Below, piece by piece: positions 25,702 through 33,696 of a DNA stretch of 64,000 bases; the first letter of the stretch is position 1, and each line of letters starts with the position of its first letter. The notes below the pieces were generated by a model. The model did not search any database. It was not told the DNA's origin and saw nothing but the letters and a program-made list of their open reading frames with translations. Source of the stretch: an uncultured Prevotella sp. (lineage in GTDB: Bacteria; Bacteroidota; Bacteroidia; Bacteroidales; Bacteroidaceae); NCBI GenBank assembly GCA_905233245.1, contig CAJODK010000012.1:1-64000 (forward strand), in the 5' to 3' direction. Made by a program: the position numbers and the translations under genes.

Positions 25702-27498
25702 TTATTTTACCTGCTGACCAACAACGTTGAAGTTGCCAATGAAGAGCTGACCGTTCTTGATTACCTTAACTGGAGCCACTGCCTCAGCCTTAGTCTCAGC
25801 CACAGCCTCTACTGCTGTAGCATCAGCAAACTCTGCTGGGAGAGCGTCAGTGCCACCTGCTGCAACCTGAACGTACGCCTTGTGAGCAGGGATACATTTG
25901 TAAGTATTATTTGTTACCTTAGTAAAGCCAACGTTATCACCATCCTTAAAGAGTACGTAGTAGCTATCTGTCTCTTTTTCTATCACATTGCTATCGCTAT
26001 CTGTGCCAGATATAGAAGAAGTGGCAGTACCAGCCTCGGTAGTCTCAGAGAAGGTATATGAACCAGCTGTACCCTGAAGAACAACACCCGTGTTAGCAGG
26101 GATGATGCCATCAGTAATCTCCGTCATTGTAACTGCTGTGCCAGCAGCATTCAGTGCTCCTGTATAAGCCGTCACACCACTAGGTATCTCAACTGCATAA
26201 GGCAGAGCAAGTGTTGCATAGCCTGCGCTTCCGATAGACATGGTGTAAGAGTTTTCGTTGCCATAAACAACCTTGAAGCCATAGATACCCATATCGCTAT
26301 CACCTGTATTTGAGATATTTACCTTGGTAAGACCTGTTCCTGTAATAGCATAATATACAGCATCCAGATAACCGCCCATATTGTAGCCAATCTTCTCAAT
26401 ATCAACATTCTTATTGTAATCAACGCCAGTAGAAACGCCAAAACCACGGAGAGAGTTGTTACTGTTACTCGTCACATACACGACAATGTTACATGGAGCG
26501 TTTACAATAAAGGAGAAATAACGGGTATCATTTCTTGAACCACCTCCAAACTGAAGACGTTTGGTGAAAGATATACCATCTACGCTAGCACTTGATTCAG
26601 GAAAATTAACTGAACCTACATACACACCATCTTTGGTACTACTTGCTGCCCAGCCGTTCTCACTGAAATTAAATGTAGAGGTTGTTGCGATGCAGTACTT
26701 TGCACTGAATGAAGTTACGTCAGAGTCAGTCATGCCACTCTTTACAGCATAAGCCTTAACGGTGCAGTCTGCTGTTATTACAGGTTTGTTGGTAGCGTCA
26801 TATACGTTACTTGTTGTGCTTGGAGCAGTGCCATCAGTGGTGTAATAGATAGTAGCACCATCTGCAGCAGTCATAGTGATAGTGTTCTCACTCTGAGAAA
26901 TCTCTGGAGCATCCAGAACAGAAGCATCTGCGCGAGTAACGACAATGGTCAGGATGTTAGTACGAGTAGCACTCTCCAACCCCATCTGACGTCCAAAGAA
27001 TAAAGAGTCTGCGTCTGCAGTCAGAGTGTACTCTGTTGCTTCTGGGGTGCCTGCAGTTCTTTTGCCATCAGTAGCAGTCCAATCGGCGAGTTTATTTGGG
27101 GATGCAGGGGTTTCTGTATTGAAAGTGTACAGACTAATAACTCCCACCTTAGTTTCATCACTGTTATTGATATAACTACTAATAGAAATCTTGTCACCAG
27201 TCTTGAAGCCACCTTCAATCTCAAGTTTGAGACAGTTGTTAATGTACTGATTTGGCTCATCACCTGCAACAGCCAAACTGTTTGGACACGTGATTGTACC
27301 ATTAGGTGTGGTACCACCGTTGTTGTACTTCTGACCTTTGTAGTTTTTTTGCACGGTTCCACGGATTGTAGCAACAACACCCTTAGCTGTGTTGATATTC
27401 TCTGTTCCGTCAACATAGGAATAGAGGACAACATCTGTTGCCTTTGCTCCGATGACTATCGTCATCAAGAGCGCGAAAATAGATAAAATCTTTTTCAT
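25702..27498 (-). CDS. Large secreted protein with a chitobiase C-terminal-like (CHB_HEX_C) repeat
   Basis: 598 aa with signal peptide MKKILSIFALLMTIVIGAKA. Residues about 195-265 (TITMTAADGATIYYTTDGTA followed by PSTT and VKAYAVKSGM) match the CHB_HEX_C module common in Bacteroidota surface proteins. Flanking regions are beta-rich, with a jelly-roll-like N-terminal part (about 25-190) and a middle part (about 270-420). The C-terminus is VKVIKNGQLFIGNFNVVGQQ, the shared tail of the exported proteins in this window. No catalytic motif is visible; adhesion or glycan binding is plausible. It has no obvious -33/-7 promoter in the 159 bases upstream. Confidence 0.65.
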   Translation of the reverse strand: MKKILSIFALLMTIVIGAKATDVVLYSYVDGTENINTAKGVVATIRGTVQKNYKGQKYNNGGTTPNGTITCPNSLAVAGDEPNQYINNCLKLEIEGGFKTGDKISISSYINNSDETKVGVISLYTFNTETPASPNKLADWTATDGKRTAGTPEATEYTLTADADSLFFGRQMGLESATRTNILTIVVTRADASVLDAPEISQSENTITMTAADGATIYYTTDGTAPSTTSNVYDATNKPVITADCTVKAYAVKSGMTDSDVTSFSAKYCIATTSTFNFSENGWAASSTKDGVYVGSVNFPESSASVDGISFTKRLQFGGGSRNDTRYFSFIVNAPCNIVVYVTSNSNNSLRGFGVSTGVDYNKNVDIEKIGYNMGGYLDAVYYAITGTGLTKVNISNTGDSDMGIYGFKVVYGNENSYTMSIGSAGYATLALPYAVEIPSGVTAYTGALNAAGTAVTMTEITDGIIPANTGVVLQGTAGSYTFSETTEAGTATSSISGTDSDSNVIEKETDSYYVLFKDGDNVGFTKVTNNTYKCIPAHKAYVQVAAGGTDALPAEFADATAVEAVAETKAEAVAPVKVIKNGQLFIGNFNVVGQQVK

Positions 27499-27657
27499 TT
27501 GTTTAATAATTTAGTTTGTTAAATAAAATGAGTAAATTTGTTTTGTTTAATCTGTTTCTTTCTGTTTTTTTGTTAATCTGTTTTGTTACATTATTATATA
27601 AAGATTATATTTCGCTATTTAGCATCTTTTTTATCTACTCCGTTAATGATTCTATAT

Positions 27658-28413
27658 TTAATTAGAAAATTTGAAAGAATCGTTTTTGTATATAGGTTGT
27701 TCTGTCCGTTCTCCTTTGTGACAAAGACTGTAACACCTATATTCAACACTTAAGATATTTTTTTCATCTTTAGTCTTTTTGGCTATTTCGTCAAGCTTCT
27801 TTTCTTTTATATTCTGAACAGTTCCTTCATCTGAGGATTCTACTATTTGCAAGAAATAGCGTTGCGCATTTTCGCCACTTTCTTTTATATTTGTGAGCTT
27901 CACAAAGTCTTTTTCATAATCTACTATATCTGGATTCCCTGCCTTAAACTCAATCAACGCTACGATTTCCTGATTATCATAGATTACTAAATCTATATTG
28001 CCAGACTCGCCATATTTCGTAATGCATGGAACACTAGCATCCAATCCCCATTCATTACTGGTGTTTCCTTTGGAGAAAAGGTACTTGTCTTTTGTTGGCG
28101 TTTCAACAGAATAGCAAAAACTAGAATCGTTGCATAATTCATTGAATGCCTCCACAAAGGCAAAGCGAAATTCTTGCTCACTTAAACGTAACTTACCCTT
28201 TGCTACAACATTACCTTTTGCATCCTCAATATCTCTGTATCTTGGAACTGTAATCGATGTTCGCTCTCCATTATCGAAAGAAAGATTCCCCTTTGCTCTA
28301 AAATAAGCACACTGAACCTTCTGAAAAGCTTTTTGGATAAGCCTTTCCATAAGTGCACTTATGTCGTTACAACATTCTATCATTTCTTTGCTATGCTTGC
28401 GCGCGTATATCAT
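27658..28413 (-). CDS. Hypothetical protein with a PD-(D/E)XK-like nuclease motif
   Basis: 251 aa. The stretch GNIDLVIYDNQEIVALIEFK gives the D...ExK arrangement of the PD-(D/E)XK nuclease superfamily, with A and G after the lysine. Upstream sequence is helical (HSKEMIECCNDISALMERL) and the C-terminal part is rich in Lys and Glu. No DNA-binding domain or methyltransferase partner is seen. Such folds occur in restriction, repair and defence proteins. It closes the accessory region that also holds the TIR operon; the actual substrate is unknown. Confidence 0.5.
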   Translation of the reverse strand: MIYARKHSKEMIECCNDISALMERLIQKAFQKVQCAYFRAKGNLSFDNGERTSITVPRYRDIEDAKGNVVAKGKLRLSEQEFRFAFVEAFNELCNDSSFCYSVETPTKDKYLFSKGNTSNEWGLDASVPCITKYGESGNIDLVIYDNQEIVALIEFKAGNPDIVDYEKDFVKLTNIKESGENAQRYFLQIVESSDEGTVQNIKEKKLDEIAKKTKDEKNILSVEYRCYSLCHKGERTEQPIYKNDSFKFSN

Positions 28414-28527
28414 ATGTATCTTGTCGCCTCACATTGCTGCTTGGCTGGTTGAACTTCTCTAAAAGCTCTCCCGACTCTCACGAGCAAGGAGAGTAATCAA
28501 CTTTATTAACTAATTAATTTATTAACA

Positions 28528-28553
28528 TGCCCCCCATGAAAGGGGAGGCTTAT
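28528..28553. repeat. GC-rich palindromic element (intergenic copy)
   Basis: CCCCCCATGAAAGGGGAGG, a shortened member of the family found inside coding genes. Confidence 0.55.
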
Positions 28554-28587
28554 GAAAAAATTATCTCACCCTCGCGGGCTTTAGGAC

Positions 28588-28626
28588 TCACCCCCGGCCC
28601 CTCTCTATGAACGAGGGGAGAGGATA
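28588..28626. repeat. GC-rich palindromic element (intergenic copy)
   Basis: CACCCCCGGCCCCTCTC, loop, GAGGGGAGAGG; the same three arms as the coding copies in reverse orientation. Confidence 0.7.
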
Positions 28627-28671
28627 GTTTCTTTCTTCCAGTATGTCAAAATGGTGATTACGTAAGTGCAC

Positions 28672-28926
28672 AAAAAAAGCGCAGGTTCTCACCATACGCA
28701 TCTCAGGTCTAGCACAACCTACTATCTCTATGGTTTACACCTACGCTAGAAGCGCGGTGCTCTCATCGAGATAGTTATAGGCAAGTCGTCAGAAGACAAC
28801 TGTCCTACGATTTGCCCGTTATTTTCGCTCTTTCGAGGTGCTAGTTCGAGATGCGATTTGAGCAATCTAATATGTATGCAAATTGGCTCTTTCGTGCCCG
28901 CGCATGGGCATATTACGCCAATATAC
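28672..28926 (-). ncRNA. Candidate structured non-coding RNA, about 255 nt
   Basis: A full promoter (28962-28932) and a U7 terminator (28678-28672) bound a region that folds strongly. In minus-strand order, CGCATCTC pairs with GAGATGCG and CTAGCAC with GTGCTAG, closing a junction. Inside are a stem GGCAA-TCGT / ACGA-TTGCC and a stem ACTATCTC / GAGATAGT that encloses CACC/GGTG. The 3' CCTGCGC can pair with the 5' GCGCGGG as the terminator stem, or the 5' part can fold as TGCCC/GGGCA. CGAAAGAGC occurs twice in the 5' half. It lacks the signature sequences of RNase P, tmRNA and 4.5S RNA. A 6S-like rod is not evident. Confidence 0.6.
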
Positions 28927-28931
28927 AGTGG

Positions 28932-28962
28932 CAAAGTTACAACATTTCTTCGAAATGTGCAA
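28932..28962 (-). promoter_or_regulatory. Promoter of the structured RNA
   Basis: Minus strand CTTG with TTG at 28962-28960, 20 nt, TAACTTTG (28939-28932), the same geometry as the best protein-gene promoters here. Confidence 0.7.
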
Positions 28963-29211
28963 GAAAAATAAGGAAAAATTGCCACAATTTTTCCACGATA
29001 CGTGAGCAGAGCTCACTACGATACGCACCAGAGGCACCGCTCCAGCTCTGTGAGCCTACGATAACGGAAAGCACGCGCACGCGTACACGCGCGAGAATTT
29101 TGAAGAAAAAACCTACACTCCTCCACTCATATGCGGGAAGGCGCATGAATACTGGGCTGAGCGGGTGGTGGAGGATAGTGGAGAGTGGAAGTTTTTCTCC
29201 ATTTACGGTTG

Positions 29212-29282
29212 CTTAGCGCCCATCTGCGGGTACTTAGCGCCCACGTGTGGGTGCTATGCTTCCACAGATAGGGGCATAGCGG
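29212..29282. repeat. Cluster of short repeats and mini-hairpins
   Basis: CTTAGCGCCCA occurs twice (29212, 29233). CCCAC/GTGGG forms a small hairpin, and GCTATGC (29253) pairs with GCATAGC (29274). The GCTATGC core is shared with the inverted repeat at 3027-3086. Confidence 0.55.
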
Positions 29283-29329
29283 CTACAATACGGAACAGGG
29301 GAGAATAGCTAAGCAAGGGCAGTAGGGCT

Positions 29330-30082
29330 TTAAGAAGCCCCTTCTTCGTAATTCTCCATATATAGGTGTTCACCGTCAAAGACAGCGTAGGTGAACTGCG
29401 TAATCCAGTCTCCCAGAATCATCAGGCGTGACTGGTGGGAGAGCATCAGGTCCAATTCTATATGACGATGACCGAAGAGGAAGTAGTCGATGTCGGGGTG
29501 CTCCTTCAGGTATTCCTTGGCGAATAGCACGAGGTACTCTTTGTCCTCGCCCATATATGGCGGCTCCTTACCGTCCTTGCGCTTGAGGCGTGAGTGCTTG
29601 GCCCACGTCAGACCAAACTTAATACCAAGGTCGGGGTGCACGAGGTCAAACATACGCTGACAGAAGCGATTGCGGAAGATGGAACGGATGAAGCGGAACT
29701 TATGGTCGGGGTCACCGAGTCCGTCACCATGGGCTAGGTAGAATGTCTTGCCCTGCAGTTCGAGTGTGACGGGTTTCTTATGGAGAATGACGCCACACTC
29801 CTCCTCCAGGTAGTGGTATGCCCAGATATCGTGATTGCCGATGAAATAATGCACCTCAACGCCCATGTCGGTGAGTTCACTGATTTTGCCCAGGAAACGG
29901 GTGTATCCCTTGGGCACTACCTGGCGGTATTCGTACCAGAAGTCGAACATATCGCCGAGCAGGAACACGGCTTCTGCCTTGTCCTTAATCTCGTCGAGGA
30001 AATGTACCAGTCGGCGTTCCTGCATCCTCCTGTGAGGTATGGCTAAGGAACCGAGGTGAGCGTCGCTTAAAAAATAAACCAT
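29330..30082 (-). CDS. lpxH: UDP-2,3-diacylglucosamine diphosphatase
   Basis: 250 aa metallophosphoesterase with all metal motifs in order: FLSDAHLG, LLGDMFDFWYEY, FIGNHDIW, LAHGDGLGDPDHKF and LFGHRHIELDL. LpxH-type enzymes hydrolyse UDP-2,3-diacylglucosamine to lipid X in lipid A synthesis at the inner membrane face. The YxxxG and Arg-rich middle part (RFIRSIFRNRFCQRMFDL) fits the membrane-associated cap of this family. It is the last gene of an efp-GT2-radC-DUF59-lpxH run. Confidence 0.88.
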   Translation of the reverse strand: MVYFLSDAHLGSLAIPHRRMQERRLVHFLDEIKDKAEAVFLLGDMFDFWYEYRQVVPKGYTRFLGKISELTDMGVEVHYFIGNHDIWAYHYLEEECGVILHKKPVTLELQGKTFYLAHGDGLGDPDHKFRFIRSIFRNRFCQRMFDLVHPDLGIKFGLTWAKHSRLKRKDGKEPPYMGEDKEYLVLFAKEYLKEHPDIDYFLFGHRHIELDLMLSHQSRLMILGDWITQFTYAVFDGEHLYMENYEEGAS

Positions 30083-30094
30083 AGGGTCACTCCT

Positions 30095-30415
30095 TTATTC
30101 AAATCCTAACTCTATACGTGCTTCTTCTGTCATCATACTCTTGTCCCATTCCGGTTCGAAGACCATGTTGACAGTGGCAGAGGTGACGCCCTTGACGGCT
30201 GACACCTTGGAGCGCACATCCTCAATGATATAGTCGGCAGCGGGACATGACGGTGCCGTGAAGGTCATATCGATGTCGAGAGCTCCGTCATCGGCGAGGT
30301 CTATCTTGTAGATAAGGCCAAGGTCATAGATATTGACTGGTATCTCGGGGTCGAAGACTGTCTTGAGGACTTCTATGATACGCTGTTCTGTTTCGTTTTT
30401 TTCTTGTATATTCAT
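30095..30415 (-). CDS. DUF59/MIP18-family iron-sulfur cluster assembly factor
   Basis: 106 aa with the family core VLKTVFDPEIPVNIYDLGLI and TFTAPSCPAADYI, which carries the conserved cysteine. Proteins of this family (SufT, MIP18) assist Fe-S cluster insertion into target proteins. Its ATG overlaps the TAA region of the upstream radC gene by four bases (30412-30415), indicating coupling. No other suf genes are in the window. Confidence 0.85.
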   Translation of the reverse strand: MNIQEKNETEQRIIEVLKTVFDPEIPVNIYDLGLIYKIDLADDGALDIDMTFTAPSCPAADYIIEDVRSKVSAVKGVTSATVNMVFEPEWDKSMMTEEARIELGFE

Positions 30416-31092
30416 ATCTTATTATTGTCTCTGAACGAGTAATACTGGCCATCGGTGATGATGACATGGTCGAGGAAATGGATGCGCATGGTGCGACATG
30501 CCTCGCTGATTTTCTTTGTCAGCATCTCGTCGTCACGGCTGGGGCTGAGGTTTCCGCTGGGGTGATTGTGGGCGAGAGCGATGACGGTGGCATTGTTGAG
30601 CAGGGCTTCCTTCATGACGAGGCGCACATCAACGGCGGTCTCGGTGATGCCTCCGTGAGAGAGGCGCAGGGTCTTTATCTCCTTGTAACCCTGATTCATC
30701 AGTATGAGGTAGGACTCTTCCACGTCCAGGTCCCTCATGCGGGGCCATAGGTGGGTGTATATGTCTCGTGAATTGACAAACTTGCGACGCTCCGGCATCT
30801 CCGTTCCCTCGCGACGCTTACCCAGTTCACAGGCTGCGAGTATGGTGATGGCCTTTGCCTCTCCTATGCCATTGTAGCCCATGAGTTGAGGGAGGGACAT
30901 CTTGCTGAGCTGAGCGAGATTGTTGTCGCAGTCGCTGAGTACATGTTTCATCAGATCCACAGCGCTCTCCTCCTGATTGCCCGAGCCGATGAGTATGGCG
31001 AGGAGTTCGGCATTAGACAGTGCCTCTGCTCCGAGCCTCATGAGTTTTTCACGTGGTCGGTCTGCTTCATCCCATTTCTTTATCCCCTCCAT
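30412..31092 (-). CDS. radC: RadC-family JAB-domain protein
   Basis: 226 aa. An N-terminal helix-hairpin-helix region (QLMGYNGIGEAKAITILAAC) precedes a JAB/MPN metalloprotease-like domain with VIALAHNHPSGNLSPSRDD, the zinc-binding HxHPSGxxxPSxxD motif, and ITDGQYYSFRDNNKI at the end. The family is widespread and was once thought to act in DNA repair; the true function is unresolved. It lies between a glycosyltransferase gene and the DUF59 gene in a tight operon. Confidence 0.9.
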   Translation of the reverse strand: MEGIKKWDEADRPREKLMRLGAEALSNAELLAILIGSGNQEESAVDLMKHVLSDCDNNLAQLSKMSLPQLMGYNGIGEAKAITILAACELGKRREGTEMPERRKFVNSRDIYTHLWPRMRDLDVEESYLILMNQGYKEIKTLRLSHGGITETAVDVRLVMKEALLNNATVIALAHNHPSGNLSPSRDDEMLTKKISEACRTMRIHFLDHVIITDGQYYSFRDNNKI

Positions 31093-31095
31093 TCC

Positions 31096-32130
31096 TTACT
31101 TATAAAAAGTTTTCTCAAACGCCTGGAATTCATCCTGCCCCCTTACGCAGCGCTTCCACCATGCCTCAAGGAATCCCAGACCGTACCCCATGAGTTGGGT
31201 GAAGGCAGCGGGGATGCTCAGCAGTCCTATCTTCAGCGAGCGGTTCTGTATCGTGGAATCGACGCAGATGATGAGCGAATAGAGCAGGATAGGCAACCAA
31301 GGAAGGGCGCAGAGCCAGTACCAGCGGTGCACGTCGTCATAGTACATCAGGGCACGACCTACTGCTGAGGTCACTACGAGGGCTATCACACCTACGGTGA
31401 ATACCATCGGCAGCATGTGAACCAGTTTCATGGTGCCTGGATGACGCTTCTCGAGGTTGATGCGCGCTATACCGCTGTTATATACCTGACGGAAGAATTT
31501 CTTCAGGTCCGTACGACGCTTGTGCCACACCCACGCCTCCGGGAAGAGGCGACACTCGTATCCTGCCTCCACAATGCGGTATGAGAAATCGATATCCTCA
31601 CCGAAGCGCATCCTGGAGAATCCGCCCAGTTGCTCATATACCTCACGACGGATGCCCATATTGTAGGAGCGTGGATAGAACTTATCGAGTTTCTTCTTTC
31701 CGCCGCGTATGCCTCCCGTAGTAAAGAAACTTGTCATGGAGTAGCTGATAGCCCTCTGCACGGGGGTAAAGGACGGATGTGAGGCATCGGCACCACCGAA
31801 GGCGTCACAGGGAGCGAGGGTCAGTTCCTCATCGACGGCGGCGAGGTAACCGTCAGGGAGCACCACGTCGCTGTCGAGGATGATGAGGTAGTCACCCTTG
31901 GCACGCTCCGCACCGTAGTTGCGGCTCTGCCCTGGCCCGCTATTCTCCTTGCAGTAATAGCTCAGGCTGAGGCGGTCTGCGTACTTGTCGCACACCTCCT
32001 TGCAAGGCACACTGGAACCATCCTCCACGATGATGACCTCAAAGTCAGTAAAAGCCTGACGGGTGAGACTGCCGAGCAGTTCATCTACCTCATCAGGCCT
32101 ATTGTATACTGGTACTATTATGCTAAACAT
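31096..32130 (-). CDS. Membrane-anchored glycosyltransferase family 2
   Basis: 344 aa. The GT-A start FSIIVPVYNRPDEVDELLGS, the nucleotide-binding VEDGSS, and the DxD-like LDSDVVLPDGYL are present, followed by FGEDIDFSYRIVEAGYECRL. Two to three C-terminal TM segments (about 230-250 and 265-285) anchor it in the inner membrane. It should transfer a sugar from a nucleotide sugar to a lipid or glycan acceptor; the acceptor is unknown. It lies three bases from radC and 12 from efp. Confidence 0.85.
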   Translation of the reverse strand: MFSIIVPVYNRPDEVDELLGSLTRQAFTDFEVIIVEDGSSVPCKEVCDKYADRLSLSYYCKENSGPGQSRNYGAERAKGDYLIILDSDVVLPDGYLAAVDEELTLAPCDAFGGADASHPSFTPVQRAISYSMTSFFTTGGIRGGKKKLDKFYPRSYNMGIRREVYEQLGGFSRMRFGEDIDFSYRIVEAGYECRLFPEAWVWHKRRTDLKKFFRQVYNSGIARINLEKRHPGTMKLVHMLPMVFTVGVIALVVTSAVGRALMYYDDVHRWYWLCALPWLPILLYSLIICVDSTIQNRSLKIGLLSIPAAFTQLMGYGLGFLEAWWKRCVRGQDEFQAFEKTFYK

Positions 32131-32142
32131 GGGGAGAGGGGC

Positions 32143-32709
32143 TTACTCCTTCACACGCTGCAGATAAGAGCCGTCACGGGTATCCACCTGTACGAGCTCA
32201 CCCTCCTCAATGAAGAGAGGCACGCGAATCTCCACACCTGTCTCCAGTGTAGCAGGCTTGAGAGTATTGGTAGCGGTGTCGCCCTTGATGCCTGGCTCTG
32301 AGTGGGTCACACGGAGCACGGTCTTCAGAGGCATCTCTGCATAGAGCACTGTATCGGTATCAGCATCGCTGACTACCTCTACTATGTCTGACTCCTTCAT
32401 GTACTCCACACCAGTAACGAGCTCTGCTGGGATAGGAGTCTGGTCGTAGGTCTCCTGATTCATGAAGATATAGTCCTCACCCTCCTTGTAGAGGTACTGG
32501 TAAGGACGACGGGTGATCTGAACCTCCTCGAGCTTCTCACCGATGTTGAAACGACGCTCCAGAACACGACCGTCGGTCACGTTCTTCAGCTTGATAATCA
32601 TGATGGTGTTACCCTTACCTGGCTTGCGGTGCTGGAAATCGATGCAAACCCAAATGCCACCGTCCATACGTACGGCAACGCCTTTCTTAATGTCTTGTGA
32701 ATTAATCAT
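32143..32709 (-). CDS. efp: Elongation factor P
   Basis: 188 aa with the three beta-barrel domains of EF-P. The loop HRKPGKGNTIM carries the lysine at the position that is modified in many species; the window has no modification gene. EF-P relieves ribosome stalling at polyproline. The signature near the C-terminus, ETGVEIRVPLFIEEGELVQV, is present. It heads the leftward operon with GT2, radC, DUF59 and lpxH, behind a -7 box at 32761. Confidence 0.95.
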   Translation of the reverse strand: MINSQDIKKGVAVRMDGGIWVCIDFQHRKPGKGNTIMIIKLKNVTDGRVLERRFNIGEKLEEVQITRRPYQYLYKEGEDYIFMNQETYDQTPIPAELVTGVEYMKESDIVEVVSDADTDTVLYAEMPLKTVLRVTHSEPGIKGDTATNTLKPATLETGVEIRVPLFIEEGELVQVDTRDGSYLQRVKE

Positions 32710-32760
32710 TTTTATTTACTATTTGACAATTTACGATTTACAATTATCTATTCAAAGGTG

Positions 32761-32768
32761 CAAAGTTA
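32761..32768 (-). promoter_or_regulatory. -7 element of efp operon
   Basis: TAACTTTG on the minus strand, 52 bases before the efp ATG. The leader consists of the spacer repeat AATTTACGATTTACAA, which also recurs after the carAB fusion gene. Confidence 0.5.
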
Positions 32769-32885
32769 CGAAAAAAAGTTGAAAGATGACAAGGTGACGC
32801 TCGAAAGTCCCCCGTACTATAGTTAATAAATACTAAAAAAACTTCATCTTTCAACTTTCAACCTTCAACTTTCAACTAAAATTAG

Positions 32886-32893
32886 TACCTTTG
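32886..32893 (+). promoter_or_regulatory. -7 element of rpmH
   Basis: TACCTTTG in TTAGTACCTTTGCACC; the upstream 20 bases are the same as at rpsO. Confidence 0.7.
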
Positions 32894-32939
32894 CACCTCG
32901 AATTGCGCAAAATAACAAAATAAGATATCTTAGAAGACA

Positions 32940-33095
32940 ATGAAAAGAACATTCCAGCCACACAATCGTCGCCGCGTTAATAAGCATGGTTTCCGTGCAC
33001 GTATGGCAACAAAGAACGGTCGTCGCGTGCTCGCCAGCCGCCGTGCACACGGTCGCAAGAAGCTCACAGTAAGCAGCGAGAACCACGGAAAGTAA
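32940..33095 (+). CDS. rpmH: 50S ribosomal protein L34
   Basis: 51 aa, beginning [20 protein letters not shown] and containing [20 protein letters not shown], the complete L34 family pattern. L34 sits in the core of the large subunit near the exit tunnel. Unlike the usual bacterial order it is not next to rnpA and yidD, which lie 15 kb away in this window. Own promoter and terminator. Confidence 0.97.
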   Translation: MKRTFQPHNRRRVNKHGFRARMATKNGRRVLASRRAHGRKKLTVSSENHGK

Positions 33096-33117
33096 TACCG
33101 CGACCGCAACAAAAGGC

Positions 33118-33160
33118 AATCTGTCATTTCTTAACTCAAGGAATGGCAGATTGTTCTTTT
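33118..33160 (+). terminator. Terminator of rpmH
   Basis: AATCTGTCATTTC pairs with GGAATGGCAGATT (GU pairs allowed), then GTTCTTTT. Confidence 0.75.
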
Positions 33161-33219
33161 ACTGGCGCACCTATTTATAATTATTCTTAATTCTTGTAAC
33201 ATATTTGAACTTTTATTAG

Positions 33220-33227
33220 TACCTTTG
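33220..33227 (+). promoter_or_regulatory. -7 element of dut (leaderless transcript likely)
   Basis: TACCTTTG in TTAGTACCTTTGCAC ends seven bases before the dut ATG at 33235, leaving at most a few untranslated bases and no room for a ribosome binding site. Confidence 0.55.
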
Positions 33228-33234
33228 CACTATC

Positions 33235-33672
33235 ATGATACAGGTAAAAGTAATAAATAAAGGTAAGCAACCGCTGCCTAAGTATGCTACGCCACAGAGT
33301 GCGGGCATGGATCTCAGAGCTAATACTGAGGAGGCTTTCACACTACAGCCACTGGAGAGGCGACTGGTTCCCACAGGACTCTTTATCGCACTTCCAGAAG
33401 GCTATGAGGCACAGGTGCGCCCACGCAGCGGACTGGCTCTCAAGCACGGACTGACAGTACTCAATACCCCTGGCACCATAGACGCCGACTACCGTGGTGA
33501 GATAGGCGTGGTGCTGGTAAATCTCTCCAATGAACCCTTCACCGTAGAGCCTGGCGAGCGCATAGCACAGATGGTCATTGCCAAGCATGAGCAGGCCGAC
33601 TTCATCCTCGTAGAAGAACTCGACGAGACTGAGCGTGGTGCAGGGGGATATGGACACACGGGAACGCACTGA
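33235..33672 (+). CDS. dut: dUTP diphosphatase
   Basis: 145 aa trimeric-type dUTPase with motifs in order: SAGMDLRAN (1), [11 protein letters not shown] (2), [17 protein letters not shown] (3), ERIAQMV (4) and [11 protein letters not shown] (5). It hydrolyses dUTP to dUMP and PPi, protecting DNA from uracil and feeding thymidylate synthesis. It leads a rightward run of envelope genes with short gaps. Confidence 0.96.
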   Translation: MIQVKVINKGKQPLPKYATPQSAGMDLRANTEEAFTLQPLERRLVPTGLFIALPEGYEAQVRPRSGLALKHGLTVLNTPGTIDADYRGEIGVVLVNLSNEPFTVEPGERIAQMVIAKHEQADFILVEELDETERGAGGYGHTGTH

Positions 33673-33696
33673 TGGGAGATTATATACCATCTATTT

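Larger units (their letters stand above)
28414..29329. other. Non-coding region of about 900 bp rich in repeats, with one structured RNA candidate
   Basis: No credible protein frame was found. It contains two GC-rich palindromic elements (28528, 28588), the structured RNA at 28672-28926 with its promoter, TACGATACGC repeats near 29013, and a CTTAGCGCCCA / GCTATGC repeat cluster near 29212. Confidence 0.7.

Noticed and set aside
28414..29329. oriC or prophage attachment site in the repeat-rich non-coding region
   Set aside because: No DnaA-box cluster, dnaA or dnaN gene, integrase or tRNA-derived repeat is visible.
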